From Hamiltosporidium magnivora (lineage: Eukaryota; Microsporidia; Dubosqiidae), in assembly GCA_004325065.1 (NCBI GenBank), contig PITI01000283.1, forward strand, positions 1-15,383: DNA of 15,383 nt. The letters are read 5' to 3'. How positions within the stretch are numbered: the stretch's first letter is position 1; each line of letters starts with the position of its first letter. Position numbers and translations under genes: made by a program. Shown here in pieces: positions 1-9,730 of this stretch. The notes beneath the pieces are model-generated. The model had not been told where the DNA came from, did not search any database, and saw only the letters and a program-made list of their open reading frames with translations.

Positions 1-596
1 AATTGATATCATTTCTAAATATTATCTGATGTAACTTAAGAAGTTAAAAACTAGTAAAAAAAGAGTCATGGATCTAGTGTATAGTGCTTTTAATAAGAAT
101 AAAAACTTTTTATTATATGATGAAAAATAGAATAAGACTCAAGGTAAACTGCTAACTAGAGCGCAGAAAAGACATGCCAAATGCCATATAAAAAAATAAT
201 ACACATACATTCACACCTAAATGCTGTATCCGTTATTAGGAAGTAGATACAGAACTAGAAAACATAAATTAGTGAAATATTTTATCTTCGGATAAAATGG
301 CCTAAAAAGAGGTATTGATTCAAAACCCATCAAGAAATCGAATATTATATCTGACTGAATAAACAAGAAATTAGGTAATAAAACACGTGAAATAGGATTA
401 ATAAAAAATCAGTTTAATTGAAAGTTAATTTTGAATCAATTAATTGATCTTTCTTATGGTTTTAAGTAAAAATATACAATCTTAATTCAATATTAAAAAT
501 AGAAACTTAATTCAGCAATAAACCGTTAAATTGGCATCAATGAATTTAAAATTTACAATTTATATAAAGGCGATTATCAAATTTAAAACCATTTGC
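1..596. other. Non-coding AT-rich sequence
   Basis: I see no gene, RNA or clear repeat here. The sequence is AT-rich but not low-complexity and every frame has frequent stops. It borders the 3' end of the decayed family copy that begins at 597, so part of it may be further eroded flank of that copy. I could not align it to the other copies. Confidence 0.6.
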
Positions 597-1188
597 TTAG
601 TTACGATTATTTGAAATTAGTGTGGAAATCTTTGTTCGGAAGACAACCCCACTATATTTCTGGTTTTTCCACTGATATTTATATAAAGAAGATTTACAAA
701 ATACTAAAAAAATTTCAGAATTATGAGTACATAGTGTTCTATGTAAGTAGATTGTAACCATGTCTGAATTAAAAGTGAATGTAACTCGAAAAAATTGAAA
801 CTTTGTCTTACTCACTCTGGCTAGAATATTTGGCGCCTGGGAATTTAAAACAAACATATCCTTTATAAAGTCAGAAAGGCTAAGTAGGAAATTATATCTG
901 TTGGTATGGCATTGTAACGTATGGCTTGGCACATTTTAAATCGGAGAGTGAAATATAAGCTGGAGGTGAGTTTGCAGAAGAAAGAGTAGCGTAAGTGGAA
1001 ATGCTTTAGGCTTACGGGAGTCTAGGGTTCGCTTTTAAATGCTACCATACTCTAGACAACGAAATCCGACAAACTAACTAAATTAAATAGATTCTATACA
1101 ACTCTTGCATGAAGGGCTTGGGAGTTTATGTATTTGAGACAAACCCAAGTGTGTTGGAAGAGCATTTATTTAGGCTAAACCTTGAAAT
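597..1188 (-). pseudogene. Decayed copy A of an unknown repeated protein family
   Basis: This is a broken copy of an unrecognised protein that also occurs at 7979-8647 and four other places in the window. Reading on the minus strand, the shared landmarks appear in order: SRF..LN.C..N (about 1185-1160), G....NT followed by PKPF (about 1146-1110), RIS (1068-1060), then after a one- or two-base frame change QCHTNRYN and LLSLSDF (914-870), and finally NQK..GVVF near the 3' end (about 650). The last 111 codons (932-597) are still open but have no upstream ATG in frame, and internal stops lie at about 1128 and in the middle of the copy. Against 7979-8647, the CHTNRYN segment differs almost only at synonymous third positions, which is why I read it as former coding sequence on this strand. 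No terminal repeats or target-site duplications were seen. The function is unknown; a mobile-element or multigene-family origin is an inference. Confidence 0.75.
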
Positions 1189-1714
1189 GCGCTAATTTTT
1201 AAAAATAATGTTAATTAGCTATTTTTTAAAAAGATCTAATATCTATTGAGCAAAAAATATAATATAAAAATGCTTTAAAAATATTTTTATTTACAGAAAA
1301 CAATATTCCTGTATAATTAAACTTAAAATCATAGAATTTATTTTATATATTTGAAATATAAATAAATCTTGAAAACGAAATTTCTATATTGAAATATTAC
1401 AGTATGAATATTTTATTTCTGAGATTATATATTTGCAGTTATTATCTTGATGAGACGAGCATTACAAAAAATATAATCAAATATCTTGTTCATAATCAGA
1501 TTAAATTTTCGAAAATTTATATCCAAGATAGATGTAATTGTAAAATATATTATCACTAAACATGAAATCAAACTATAAAACCTATAGGAAATTAATTAAT
1601 ATTCGATCTTCCTAAAGTAGAATATGAGATACAGTAACATAAAATATAACGACTATAGATCAAATACCATAAAATAGTATTGAAATCATATTTTTCGAGT
1701 CAAATCCAACCTTA
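1189..1714. other. AT-rich spacer
   Basis: There is no open frame of note. The part next to 1200 may still align weakly with 7900-7970 on the opposite strand (both have a run resembling CTATTTT..AAAGAT), so the duplicated block could extend slightly beyond the coding part of the decayed copies. The rest is featureless and lies downstream of the LRR gene, so it should contain that gene's 3' end signals; none could be identified. Confidence 0.5.
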
Positions 1715-4054
1715 CTAAGAATCTAAAATAGTGAATTCCTCATTTAACATTTTTTTAATATTTCTTGGAATATTTATACCAGAAAGATTAAGAACTTGTA
1801 GATTCTTTAAACCATTAAACTTCAATGTGCACAAAGTATTTTGATATAAAATACAGTCACTTAAATTTAAAAAGGTAAGATTTTTAAGTCTATTTATAGC
1901 AGTCGAATCTTCATATAAAAGAAAAAGATATTTTAAATTTAAATTTTTTACTTTGTAAGTATTTTCTTTCTTAAAAATATTACTAATAGAACAGCTTATG
2001 AATCTTGAAAAAGAAAAATCTAATGTTTCACAGTTAGTTAGATGTGACAAAGCGAATGTATCTTGTATGGTTATGTCACAGCAAATAAATGAAAAATGAA
2101 CTAATTTTTTAAAAAAAGCTTCATAATTAGGCATATCTATGAAATAATTTCTTTTGATTGGACAATTATATATATATAAATGAGTTAGATTTGAATTTAG
2201 TGATAAACATTGAAGTACAGAATTGTCTATAAGCAATTCCGAAATACGAAATAAACTTAAATTACTCAATCTTAAACGATTCAAAAAATTCAATTCGGTT
2301 GTAAAAGACATATATGGAGCATTTAATACAAGCTTTTTAAGATTATATAAAGAATAAACGAAATTAAAAAAAGACAAAAATTCATCACAATTAATTATTT
2401 CTAACGATTCCAAAACATTTTCAAATTTACAAATGGAAATTACGCAATTACCATCTTTGGGAAGATTATACGAACTATTGAAACTACATTTTTTAAATGA
2501 CAGTTTCTTAAGATTTTTAAAACTATAAATCATAAATAAATCATCATTTCCAATAAAAAAATTTGTCAAGTATAAAGTTTTTAATTTTGTGACAAATTTC
2601 GGTTCAAAATCGTTGTTACGGTGTGCACAACCCGATCTTAAAACTGACTGAAAACTTATACTTTGCAGATTTTCGTAAAAATAGATTCTTTCTATGGCTT
2701 GATTTAAATTAATATTATTGAAAGGAAGTCGCAAATTTGTCAGAAGCATACATGATGTAAATGATCTTGAAAATACCGGAGCTAGATTGTCGAAATTAAG
2801 TTCTGAAATATATATTTTTAGATGTTTGAAACCAATAATATATTCTAAAAATTGTAAATCTGAAATTATTTGATGGGCATATATTTCTAGAACCATGAGG
2901 TTCTTTGATTTATAACTGAAATATTTTAAAGAATCCGAAAAATTAAAAATTTTTCCAATCATTTTAAATGATAAAATTTCCAAGTGTATAAAATATGATA
3001 ATAAGCGTATTGAGGCATTGGTAATTGGTGATTCAGCAATAAAAATTTTTTTTGCGTTTCTCAATGTTTTTATTTTTAAAAGATTTGTTAAAAGATTCAA
3101 CAGTGAACAGTCATAAATTCTTATAACAAAGATATCTTTCTGAAATATATCTTCCAAAAAAGAGATGTAATTTGATTTTATGAAACCAATGTTTCTAAAA
3201 GATACTTTTTTTACGTTGCAAAAATAAAATATAATCGTAAGAGGGTGGGATAAACCAAATTTGTGAATTAATTTATGTATTTTTTCCAAAACATTTATGA
3301 ATAAATTTATATTTAACGAAATATCAGCGTTTAGGTGATTTAAGCATTCACAGAACGTGGTTACCTCCAAAAACTTTCTATATATCCCAAAAATATCAAA
3401 GAAGTTTCTTAGCGAATGAAGTAGAATCCAATTGAAAAATTTTCTGGGAAGCCGATTTCTGTAAGTTTCAATTTCTTCAATTACAATATTAAGGTTTGAA
3501 ATATGAAGACGTTGTAAACAACTTCTTATAAGACAATTAAATCTTTTATTTAATGGTACATCTATGATATAGGACCAATGAAGAATACATAGAAAATTCT
3601 TTATATCTAAACAATTCATTAATCCATCTTCATATTGTATGATTTTTATGAAATACTTAAAACTCATTTCGTTATATTTCGTGATGAGAAAATAGTCACG
3701 CGGATGTTTGTGCTTACAAATTGTATCAAACTTTTTTGATCTCAAGAAAAAGGATTCAGAATAAAGAATTTTCAGACGAGATAGTCTAATATGACAACAA
3801 GTTTTTTCGTGTAACGAACAGATGAAAATCTTTTTGATAAATTTATGTTTTCCATAACATCTTCTAATTGTATTATCGGCCTCATTGAAAATTCCAAAAA
3901 TTAATTTCGGAACTTTATTGTAATACAATTGCTTTTTTGCAAAGGTATTATCAAAATCTGGAAAGAGCATTTTAATTTCGTATTGATCACCTATTTTCGA
4001 GGCCTTGATTTTTAAAATCGAAAATATTATGTAAAGTAAGGATTTATGTTTCAT
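1715..4054 (-). CDS. Leucine-rich repeat protein with BTB-like region and possible signal peptide
   Basis: An intact 779-residue single-exon gene with no close match that I recognise. Residues 1-20 are MKHK followed by a hydrophobic stretch (LLYIIFSIL) and KASK, which looks like a short signal peptide or anchor. Residues about 75-182 read like a divergent BTB/POZ fold: SESFFLRSKKFDTI (about 99-112) matches the conserved 'RS..F' helix, and FIKIIQYEDG (135-144), followed by NFLCILHWSYIIDVPL and a C..L helix, matches the F..ll.yiY...ll..A..l.v..l...c pattern. From about residue 270 to the end there are degenerate LRRs (e.g. LKNLKKLSFKKC, LKNLTFLNLSDC, LKNLQVLNLSGIN). LRR and repeat-rich secreted families are common in microsporidia. 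The start is supported by a CCC block 11-13 bases upstream. The LRR call is firm; the BTB and secretion calls are inferences. Housekeeping LRR function cannot be excluded. Confidence 0.85.
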   Translation of the reverse strand: MKHKSLLYIIFSILKIKASKIGDQYEIKMLFPDFDNTFAKKQLYYNKVPKLIFGIFNEADNTIRRCYGKHKFIKKIFICSLHEKTCCHIRLSRLKILYSESFFLRSKKFDTICKHKHPRDYFLITKYNEMSFKYFIKIIQYEDGLMNCLDIKNFLCILHWSYIIDVPLNKRFNCLIRSCLQRLHISNLNIVIEEIETYRNRLPRKFFNWILLHSLRNFFDIFGIYRKFLEVTTFCECLNHLNADISLNINLFINVLEKIHKLIHKFGLSHPLTIIFYFCNVKKVSFRNIGFIKSNYISFLEDIFQKDIFVIRIYDCSLLNLLTNLLKIKTLRNAKKIFIAESPITNASIRLLSYFIHLEILSFKMIGKIFNFSDSLKYFSYKSKNLMVLEIYAHQIISDLQFLEYIIGFKHLKIYISELNFDNLAPVFSRSFTSCMLLTNLRLPFNNINLNQAIERIYFYENLQSISFQSVLRSGCAHRNNDFEPKFVTKLKTLYLTNFFIGNDDLFMIYSFKNLKKLSFKKCSFNSSYNLPKDGNCVISICKFENVLESLEIINCDEFLSFFNFVYSLYNLKKLVLNAPYMSFTTELNFLNRLRLSNLSLFRISELLIDNSVLQCLSLNSNLTHLYIYNCPIKRNYFIDMPNYEAFFKKLVHFSFICCDITIQDTFALSHLTNCETLDFSFSRFISCSISNIFKKENTYKVKNLNLKYLFLLYEDSTAINRLKNLTFLNLSDCILYQNTLCTLKFNGLKNLQVLNLSGINIPRNIKKMLNEEFTILDS

Positions 4055-4064
4055 CTTACAATCT

Positions 4065-4067
4065 GGG
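4065..4067 (-). promoter_or_regulatory. CCC block upstream of the LRR gene start
   Basis: On the minus strand the sequence CGAACCCAGATTGTAAG directly precedes the ATG at 4054. Short CCC or GGG blocks just upstream of start codons are known as a promoter signal of many microsporidian genes; in this AT-rich context a C triplet stands out. It supports the chosen start. No experimental basis is available here. Confidence 0.45.
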
Positions 4068-5070
4068 TTCGAGCTAACAAATTGTTATAGGAATAAAAAA
4101 TTTTATTTAATTCCGTTCTTTTTAAATCCAAAGTACAAATTGCTGATCTAAAATCATTAATTAAATTAAAAATTTAATTTCCTAATAATTAAATTAATAT
4201 ATTTTTATGTAATTATGTGAAGTTTCATTTAAAAATGTGAGTAATATGGAAGAGTTTCGAGGCATATATCAAATCATATAGACACAATTTGAGATAATGA
4301 ATTTGTATAGTATAATATATTTAATTTATTGACAGGCATATATTGTCTTGATAGAAATGAAATTTAAAATCAAATTAAGTTTTTTATTTAATCTAGATGT
4401 TATCACTATAGGTATAATGAAATCCGAGGTGACATCATAAAAAAATACTATCAAAATTCAAAGATACAGTTCAATATATTTTTGTGAAATTATAAATTAA
4501 CTATTGTGGTTATCGAATAAAAAATTACAGTATTTGCATGCCCAATCAGTAAAATTTTTGAACTTAGAATATACAATTTTTTAACAGATTCACTGATTCT
4601 TTGTTATAAAATTTGTATTCAAACAACAAAAAATTCAATAAATTAAAACAAGATCGCAGCCATGTTATCCCGTTTGATTCCAAAAGCATCTAATACCAGT
4701 CAGAATAGAAGTATATATAATGATATACTTGATGGCATTTGTTATATTTTGTATAATAATTAAAAATAAAATATAAAAACTATATTTAACATTTCTAAAT
4801 ACTACTAGAGAGAAACCATAATATTACTCAATAAATAACAAAAAATCAAAAAATTTATTTAAAATATATAGAAATAAGCCAAATTTGTGAAGTAGCTCAA
4901 AAATTATTTTTTATATAAGAATTGCGTATATAAATAAAGAATATTCTATGGTTAGATACACACTGATAAAGCTAAATGCAAATTAAAAAATAATTGAAAA
5001 AAATAAGCTCGATATATCATTATCTGATTAACACAAATCTTTGTTAAAATCGAGTTATTTTTATACCTAA
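4068..5070. other. AT-rich desert, no gene seen
   Basis: Upstream flank of the LRR gene. Stops are frequent in every frame, and I found no RNA gene or convincing repeat. Its base composition resembles the rest of the decayed desert (mixed, with occasional G/C) rather than the nearly pure A/T spacers around 10-13.7 kb. Confidence 0.55.
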
Positions 5071-5391
5071 GGTTGCTTTTCTTTGGCTTACATTCTCTTT
5101 AATATATTGATTATGTCTTTTAAATTTGAATCTTTTTCTATTATTGAAATTATGCTTTGGTCTCGGCAATTTAACTACTTTTTGGACTTAATTGATTATT
5201 GTTTTTGCTTATATAGTATTTTTATTAATTCTGTATGATAAGATGAATGTATGTATCGATCGTGCATGTGCTTACTATATTAATTTACATCCTGGATTTT
5301 CTTCCTGACACTTATCGAAATTGATTTTAACTCAAAACTGATTCGCAATCAGAAAATTGGGTTTTATTGTTTTTTTAGTGCTATAACTTAA
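5071..5391 (+). pseudogene. Decayed copy B1 of the unknown repeated protein family
   Basis: A shortened, decayed copy recognised by in-frame landmarks shared with the copy at 7979-8647. GCFSLAY (5071-5091) corresponds to GNPCDTY there. IMSF (about 5110-5121) and SIIE (about 5137-5148) correspond to LMSV and SVIE. FLDLIDY (5179-5199) corresponds to FLNLINF. EC..R (5245) followed by LL corresponds to QCHTNRYNLLL; the FL-to-QC distance is 66 bases here and 69 in the other copy. Near the end NSK, and RNQK at about 5341, resemble NSQ and KNQK of the copy at 597-1188. Relative to 7979-8647 it lacks about 17 codons between GCFSLAY and SIIE. Stops at 5236, 5239 and about 5284 kill it. It includes a 41-codon open stretch (5113-5238) that I do not regard as a separate gene. 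Function unknown. Confidence 0.6.
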
Positions 5392-5490
5392 ACATATAAC
5401 TCAATTTATAATGGTATCTCGAGCTTTCTAAATTTATACTATGATATTTAAATATTATTTAATCCCAAAAACCATATAATAAATTATATA

Positions 5491-5760
5491 TGCATTGGAT
5501 CCAGTGATAAGACACAAATAACTTGCCATCCTATCAACCTTTCTTTTGTTGTCGTTTAAATGATCCAGATCGAATCGGGAAGCCTTCTCGACCTCCGTAA
5601 ATTTCTTCTTATTTACTTCTGATTCAAGTAAATATTTCTAGTAAATAATTTCAATTTTCAAATCAGTTCTAATTAAGAGATTTTTTATTTTCGTGCATTC
5701 ACTATTCGAAAATTTCTTATACAGTGTGACTTTTTGTAATTTTGAAGATCGTAACTTATA
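5491..5760 (+). pseudogene. Decayed copy B2 of the unknown repeated protein family
   Basis: A second decayed copy lying about 100 bases downstream of the one ending at 5391, in the same orientation. All landmarks fall in one frame: CIGSSD (5491-5508), TCHP (a string also in frame in the copy at 14178-14824), NLS (5536-5544) standing where 7979-8647 has RSS, then IE at 5569, exactly 33 bases later in both copies. FL follows at 5635 and QC at 5722, against 8200 and 8269 in the other copy. The nucleotide run GATCGAA..GGGAAGCC is also visibly similar between the two. About 10-12 codons are missing between CIGSSD and NLS. Multiple stops interrupt the frame, so no protein can be made. Identity of the ancestral product unknown. 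Confidence 0.6.
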
Positions 5761-7630
5761 TATATTTAAGAAAAGTATATATAGACACTCTTTATTCTTT
5801 TAAAGACTTTAATTTAATTTATTTGTGAGCTGTAGATATCGAAACAGAAATAGACTTTATACCATCAAGTATAATCATGTCTGTTTTCGAAATCATAAAA
5901 TTATTATCCTAATATTTACTGATTAAAATGATACATATCATTTTGTAACCCAAATACAATTGGTTGAAAATTTAATGAGAAAACTTTTTATATCAATCAA
6001 CAGATCTCGACTTTTTAAAATATACTATTCTTATAACTTATACCTTAAAAATTTAATAACGCAAAAGAAAGTATATTTTTTTAATTAAATATATGAATAA
6101 TCTATTCGAAAAGCTTATTTATTCATAAAACTTGGATTATTCCAATGCAAAAATATTTTTAGAACAAAAATTTGTATCACCGAATAATTATAACATTTAA
6201 TCATCAGAATTAACTATAACAATAGAAAATAACCTTTTTTTACAAATAACACCAAATATATGCTGATATTCGCAATAATATAAATATTGCGAAATAAAAG
6301 ATATTAAGTGACATTTAAATATTTGCAATAATCATCTATTACGCGACTGATAATAGACACCATCGATAATTATTTATTACACTAAAACAAAAGTAAACAG
6401 TTAGTAGGATCACAAATAATTATAAATATTTTGATCTCAATGATACATAAAACTTAAAGTATAAATTTAGAGATAAAACCATTTATCAAAACTAGATATG
6501 CACAGTAATCAAGTCATATGTATTTCTACTTCTGTATATTTCTTGATTTGTAGATACCTGTTTTTAAAAATCATCTATCCTCGGCTTTTAAAGATATTTT
6601 GTTTTCATTTAAAAATCCATTTCGAACATTTAATATTAAATATTTTTTCAATTAAAGTATAGTTTCCTTATTCAAAAAATTTTGTTTTAATTTAATTTTT
6701 TGAGGCAATTTCAGCTTTTTAATATTTTTTTTGGTCCTATCTACTAATATAAGCCTAAATAAACCATATAAGCTCATATATGTTTAGATTCTTTTTAAGT
6801 GTTTCTTATAATAAATTCTTTGTAAACCGAGTTATTAGCGTAACCCTTAGATTAACAGGAAAACAATAAATTGTACCAATTTAAAATCAGAATCTAAAAG
6901 CAAATGAAATGCACACATACTAAACCCAAAAACTTGGATTTTCTCACTTTTGTTTTTTGTAAAATATTTTTTTGGTCAAATAGCTTATACGAATTCTAAT
7001 TTTACCATTAGAAATATCTTTTTAATGAATTAATTTTCAGTCCCTTTCTTTAAAAGAATGCAAAAAATGCACAGAAAAAAACAGTTTTTTTTATTTCAAA
7101 ACTAAAATTCAATAAGAAAAACTTAAAACATAATTTAAAATACAATATAATTTATACTTTCAAATAATGTCACCGTGAAACAATTTATCTTAGTTTAATT
7201 GATTCGGAATGTAAGGCACAAATGCAAGGGTTTCTATTGAGAATATGCCTCCTATGATTAGTTCATACATCCTACACAATCGATAAAAATGTTAAGAAGT
7301 AGGAGAAGGAACACTTTAAAACGTATAATTAGTTCAAAAAAATAATCGCTCTAAATATCCTTAAAAAATTTTTAGATTGTTTCACATCATACGAATAACA
7401 TTACAAATATTTTTGTTACATTTTTTGGTGCATTTTTGTGTTTAACTTTCAGTTCAAAGCTCATTGTAAAAGTGTGCGTTACAGGAATTTATACTTATAC
7501 AAAAAAAATTGTAGAAGTGAGTTTATGATATAAACATCTTTTTATTTATGGATTTGTATTTAGAATATAAAAACAGTTGCCCGAATAGTCTTATGGAATT
7601 TTATACTTTGTTTCGTATCCTTTCTCGAGG
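5761..7630. other. Long AT-rich desert, no gene seen
   Basis: Nearly 1.9 kb with no open frame of note, no RNA gene and no repeat I could establish. Around 7227-7260 a short reading (VSIEN..PP) faintly resembles the SVIEG..PP segment of the repeated family, but no other landmark is present, so it is not called. Most of this stretch is probably old duplicated or element-derived sequence eroded beyond hand recognition. Confidence 0.5.
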
Positions 7631-7701
7631 CAGTCACCAAAATGAAAAGTATCTTTGCTAGAGACTGGCTCTATCTTCTAAAATAAATGATTTGGTCACC
7701 G
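7631..7701. repeat. Concentric interrupted inverted repeat
   Basis: Outer arms GTCACCAAA (7633-7641) and TTTGGTCAC (7691-7699) pair at eight of nine positions. Inner arms TAGAG (7659-7663) and CTCTA (7669-7673) pair perfectly around ACTGG. Both pairs share the same centre, base 7666, with 17 unpaired bases between inner and outer arms on each side. The symmetry suggests one old palindrome, or the remnant of a small foldback element, rather than two chance hairpins. No target-site duplication was seen. Confidence 0.45.
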
Positions 7702-7978
7702 TAAAACTAAATAGTTGTTTTGATATAAAGGTTTATTTATAGAATTTGTTCAGCTATTTTGCTTGTTTATTTCTTCCATAATTAAGAGTCGTATAAAATT
7801 ATAGCCTTATATTTTTTAAGAAAATCTAATGACCCATTTTTATGCAGTATAATACACACTGATTAATTTAAAACTTTTGTAATATATCTAAAAAGAAAGT
7901 TATGTCAACTTTATTTAAAAATATCACATCTTTCTAAAATAGTGGCAAATGTTATACTTGCTTTAATGAGATTAGCAC
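7702..7978. other. AT-rich spacer before the best-preserved family copy
   Basis: No gene is seen. The last tens of bases may be the 5' flank of the family copy starting at 7979. Both this copy and the one at 597-1188 carry a TAG two codons before the SSR/ISR landmark, so the ancestral coding start cannot be placed upstream with confidence. Confidence 0.45.
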
Positions 7979-8647
7979 AGTTCTAGGTTTAACATAAATG
8001 ACTGCTACCCCAACGCTCCATCGGTAACCCCTGCGATACCTACGTCCCAAAGCCTTTCATCTACCAGGTGTGTAGAACCTTATTACTAGGCGAGGCAGTT
8101 GCCCGGAGTTCGTTAATGTCCGTTGCATGGAGTGTGATCGAAGGCCGAAGCCCCCCTTGGGCTCCCCCAAGACTATTAGCATTCTAACTTACTCGAAACT
8201 TTCTGAACTTAATAAACTTCTAGTTAAGATATATTTCAGAGATTTACATGGGGTCCACCTAAACAGTGCAATGTCATACCAACAGGTATAACCTGCTACT
8301 TAGCTTTCCGGTCTTTAAAGGGTTATATTTTTAAATCTCATAGGCACTAAGTCTTCAAACAAGAGTCTGCAAAGCTAGGTTTCCATGCTTTTATATGGCA
8401 ATTACCTAAGTTCAGCCGTGGTCTCTAATCTAGTTTCGTAAAAAACTACAAATAAATCGGTAGAAAAAGTTTCGCCATTTCTAGACCTCTATTCCTCATA
8501 ACAACTCCCATGGAACAACCGAAGATGTAATGTTGTGGTTTTGTTTCTCCAACAATCTAAACACTGATCTCACACCAGTTTCACACACTAATTGCCAAGC
8601 AGAAAGTTTTTTATGGGGTTATCCTTCCTCTAACAAGAAAGTTATGA
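7979..8647 (+). pseudogene. Best-preserved decayed copy (B3) of the unknown repeated protein family
   Basis: This is the most G/C-rich stretch of the desert (about 8000-8180) and the clearest copy of the family. In order it holds SSRFNINDC (7979-8005), a one-base frame change near 8020, IGNPCDTYVPKPF (about 8020-8058), VCRTLL, RSS (8104-8112), SVAWSVIEG (8119-8145), a stop at 8188, NFLNLINF (8197-8220), QCHTNRYNLLLS (8269-8304), an indel region near 8313, and KQK..YGVIL (8597 onwards) ending at the stop at 8645. Stops also occur at about 8221 and 8260. Compared with 597-1188 on the opposite strand, the alignment runs nearly the full length, with one extra block of about 90 bases here near 8500-8590. 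The 56 or so codons before 8188 are open. The G/C-richer codons suggest this copy has drifted least toward the host's AT bias. No domain recognised. Confidence 0.78.
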
Positions 8648-9730
8648 AATATTGAATTTCTAATTATAATAAGCGCAGAAAACCCGATTTTACAGACAAA
8701 GAAAACACTGCACGTAAGTATCTAAATGAAAAAAATACAGAAGGGTATAAAATATATTTAACTTAAATGAGCAAAAAGAAAATAATGAGTCAAAGCCACC
8801 GGGAAAGTTACCGCAAACAAACAGAATGTAGAAAATTCACTTAATGAAATGTATTAAAGATTTTGATTTTTTATATTAATATCTCAGATTAGGCTTAAAA
8901 TGCAAATATTAAAAACCAAATAATTTACGAGTAAACAAAATAGGTTAGGCTATAAAATTTTAATTGAAAAGAAAGAAAAATCATGGCTTCGGTAATTGAG
9001 CTTAATCGGATTATTCGATCTTACTTCTTTTCCGCCAACTTTAAAATTTAATTTTTCTACAGAGTTAACAGCTAGTTTTTATAAACGATTGTTATTTTAT
9101 ATTGGAATTTAACTTATAAAAGAGTCTTTTTAACAAATTACTGCTTTTATTATTCTGTACTTTTTATGACCAATATATAATTTGTCTTCATACAAATTAA
9201 CTTTAAAATTTACACTAATTTTATAGTAAATGTGAACATAATTTAATACAAATTCTAATATAATTTATATTTTATTTACAAATTTAAAAGTATAATAAAT
9301 TATTATAAATCCCGGTAATTTCACCATACATTCCGATTTACATTTTCTTTATAACTTTAAAAATAAAATTTTTTATTTTATATAGATGGTGGGCTATTAA
9401 AACACTATATTCTACATTTAAATAAATGGATTGTAACTTACCAAATGCAACAAAAGATGTCCAATAAATTTATTGATTTTGAATAAATGTATTGCAAAAT
9501 TTCAAGTAAAAATCCCCTTTTATTACTACAAATTCTATTATTACATTTCCTTGCTAGAAAATACAGAAATATTTCATAATTATTTAAAGATATAAAACAA
9601 CTTTAACAAACGTAGGAATAAAGAAAAGAAATGTTTTACTTATTTAACGAAACAAGAAAATTTGAAGAACATAGAAATAAAACTATAAAAAAACAAAGAA
9701 GTATATTGTAATTATTTAATACCCCATATG
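8648..9730. other. AT-rich desert, no gene called
   Basis: No credible gene. At 8983-9051 there is a 22-codon frame starting MASVIEL whose SVIE recalls the repeated family, but the other landmarks are absent. From about 9060 the sequence becomes almost pure A/T, which marks the transition to the gene island that starts with the small gene at 9731. Confidence 0.5.

Noticed and set aside
597..932. 111-codon minus-strand open frame as an intact gene
   Set aside because: It has no ATG in frame at the start and is only the surviving 3' half of a longer decayed unit that continues to 1188 with stops and frame changes.
1165..1200. Hairpin conserved between 1165-1200 and the homologous end at 7970-8000, with one apparently compensating base pair, as a structured RNA or Helitron-type end
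   Set aside because: The same bases read as conserved codons (SRF..LN.C), sequence similarity continues past the hairpin, and one compensating pair is weak evidence.
7218..7265. An eighth family copy (frame containing VSIEN and PP)
   Set aside because: A single short resemblance to SVIEG..PP with no supporting landmark; it could easily be chance.
7985..8200. G/C-rich block as an rRNA or tRNA gene
   Set aside because: No rRNA core motif or tRNA arm pattern could be found, and the block reads as coding with homologues elsewhere in the window.
8971..9051. A seventh family copy (frame containing IMASVIEL)
   Set aside because: Only the IM and SVIE residues match; no FL, QC or G....TY landmark is found at the right distances.
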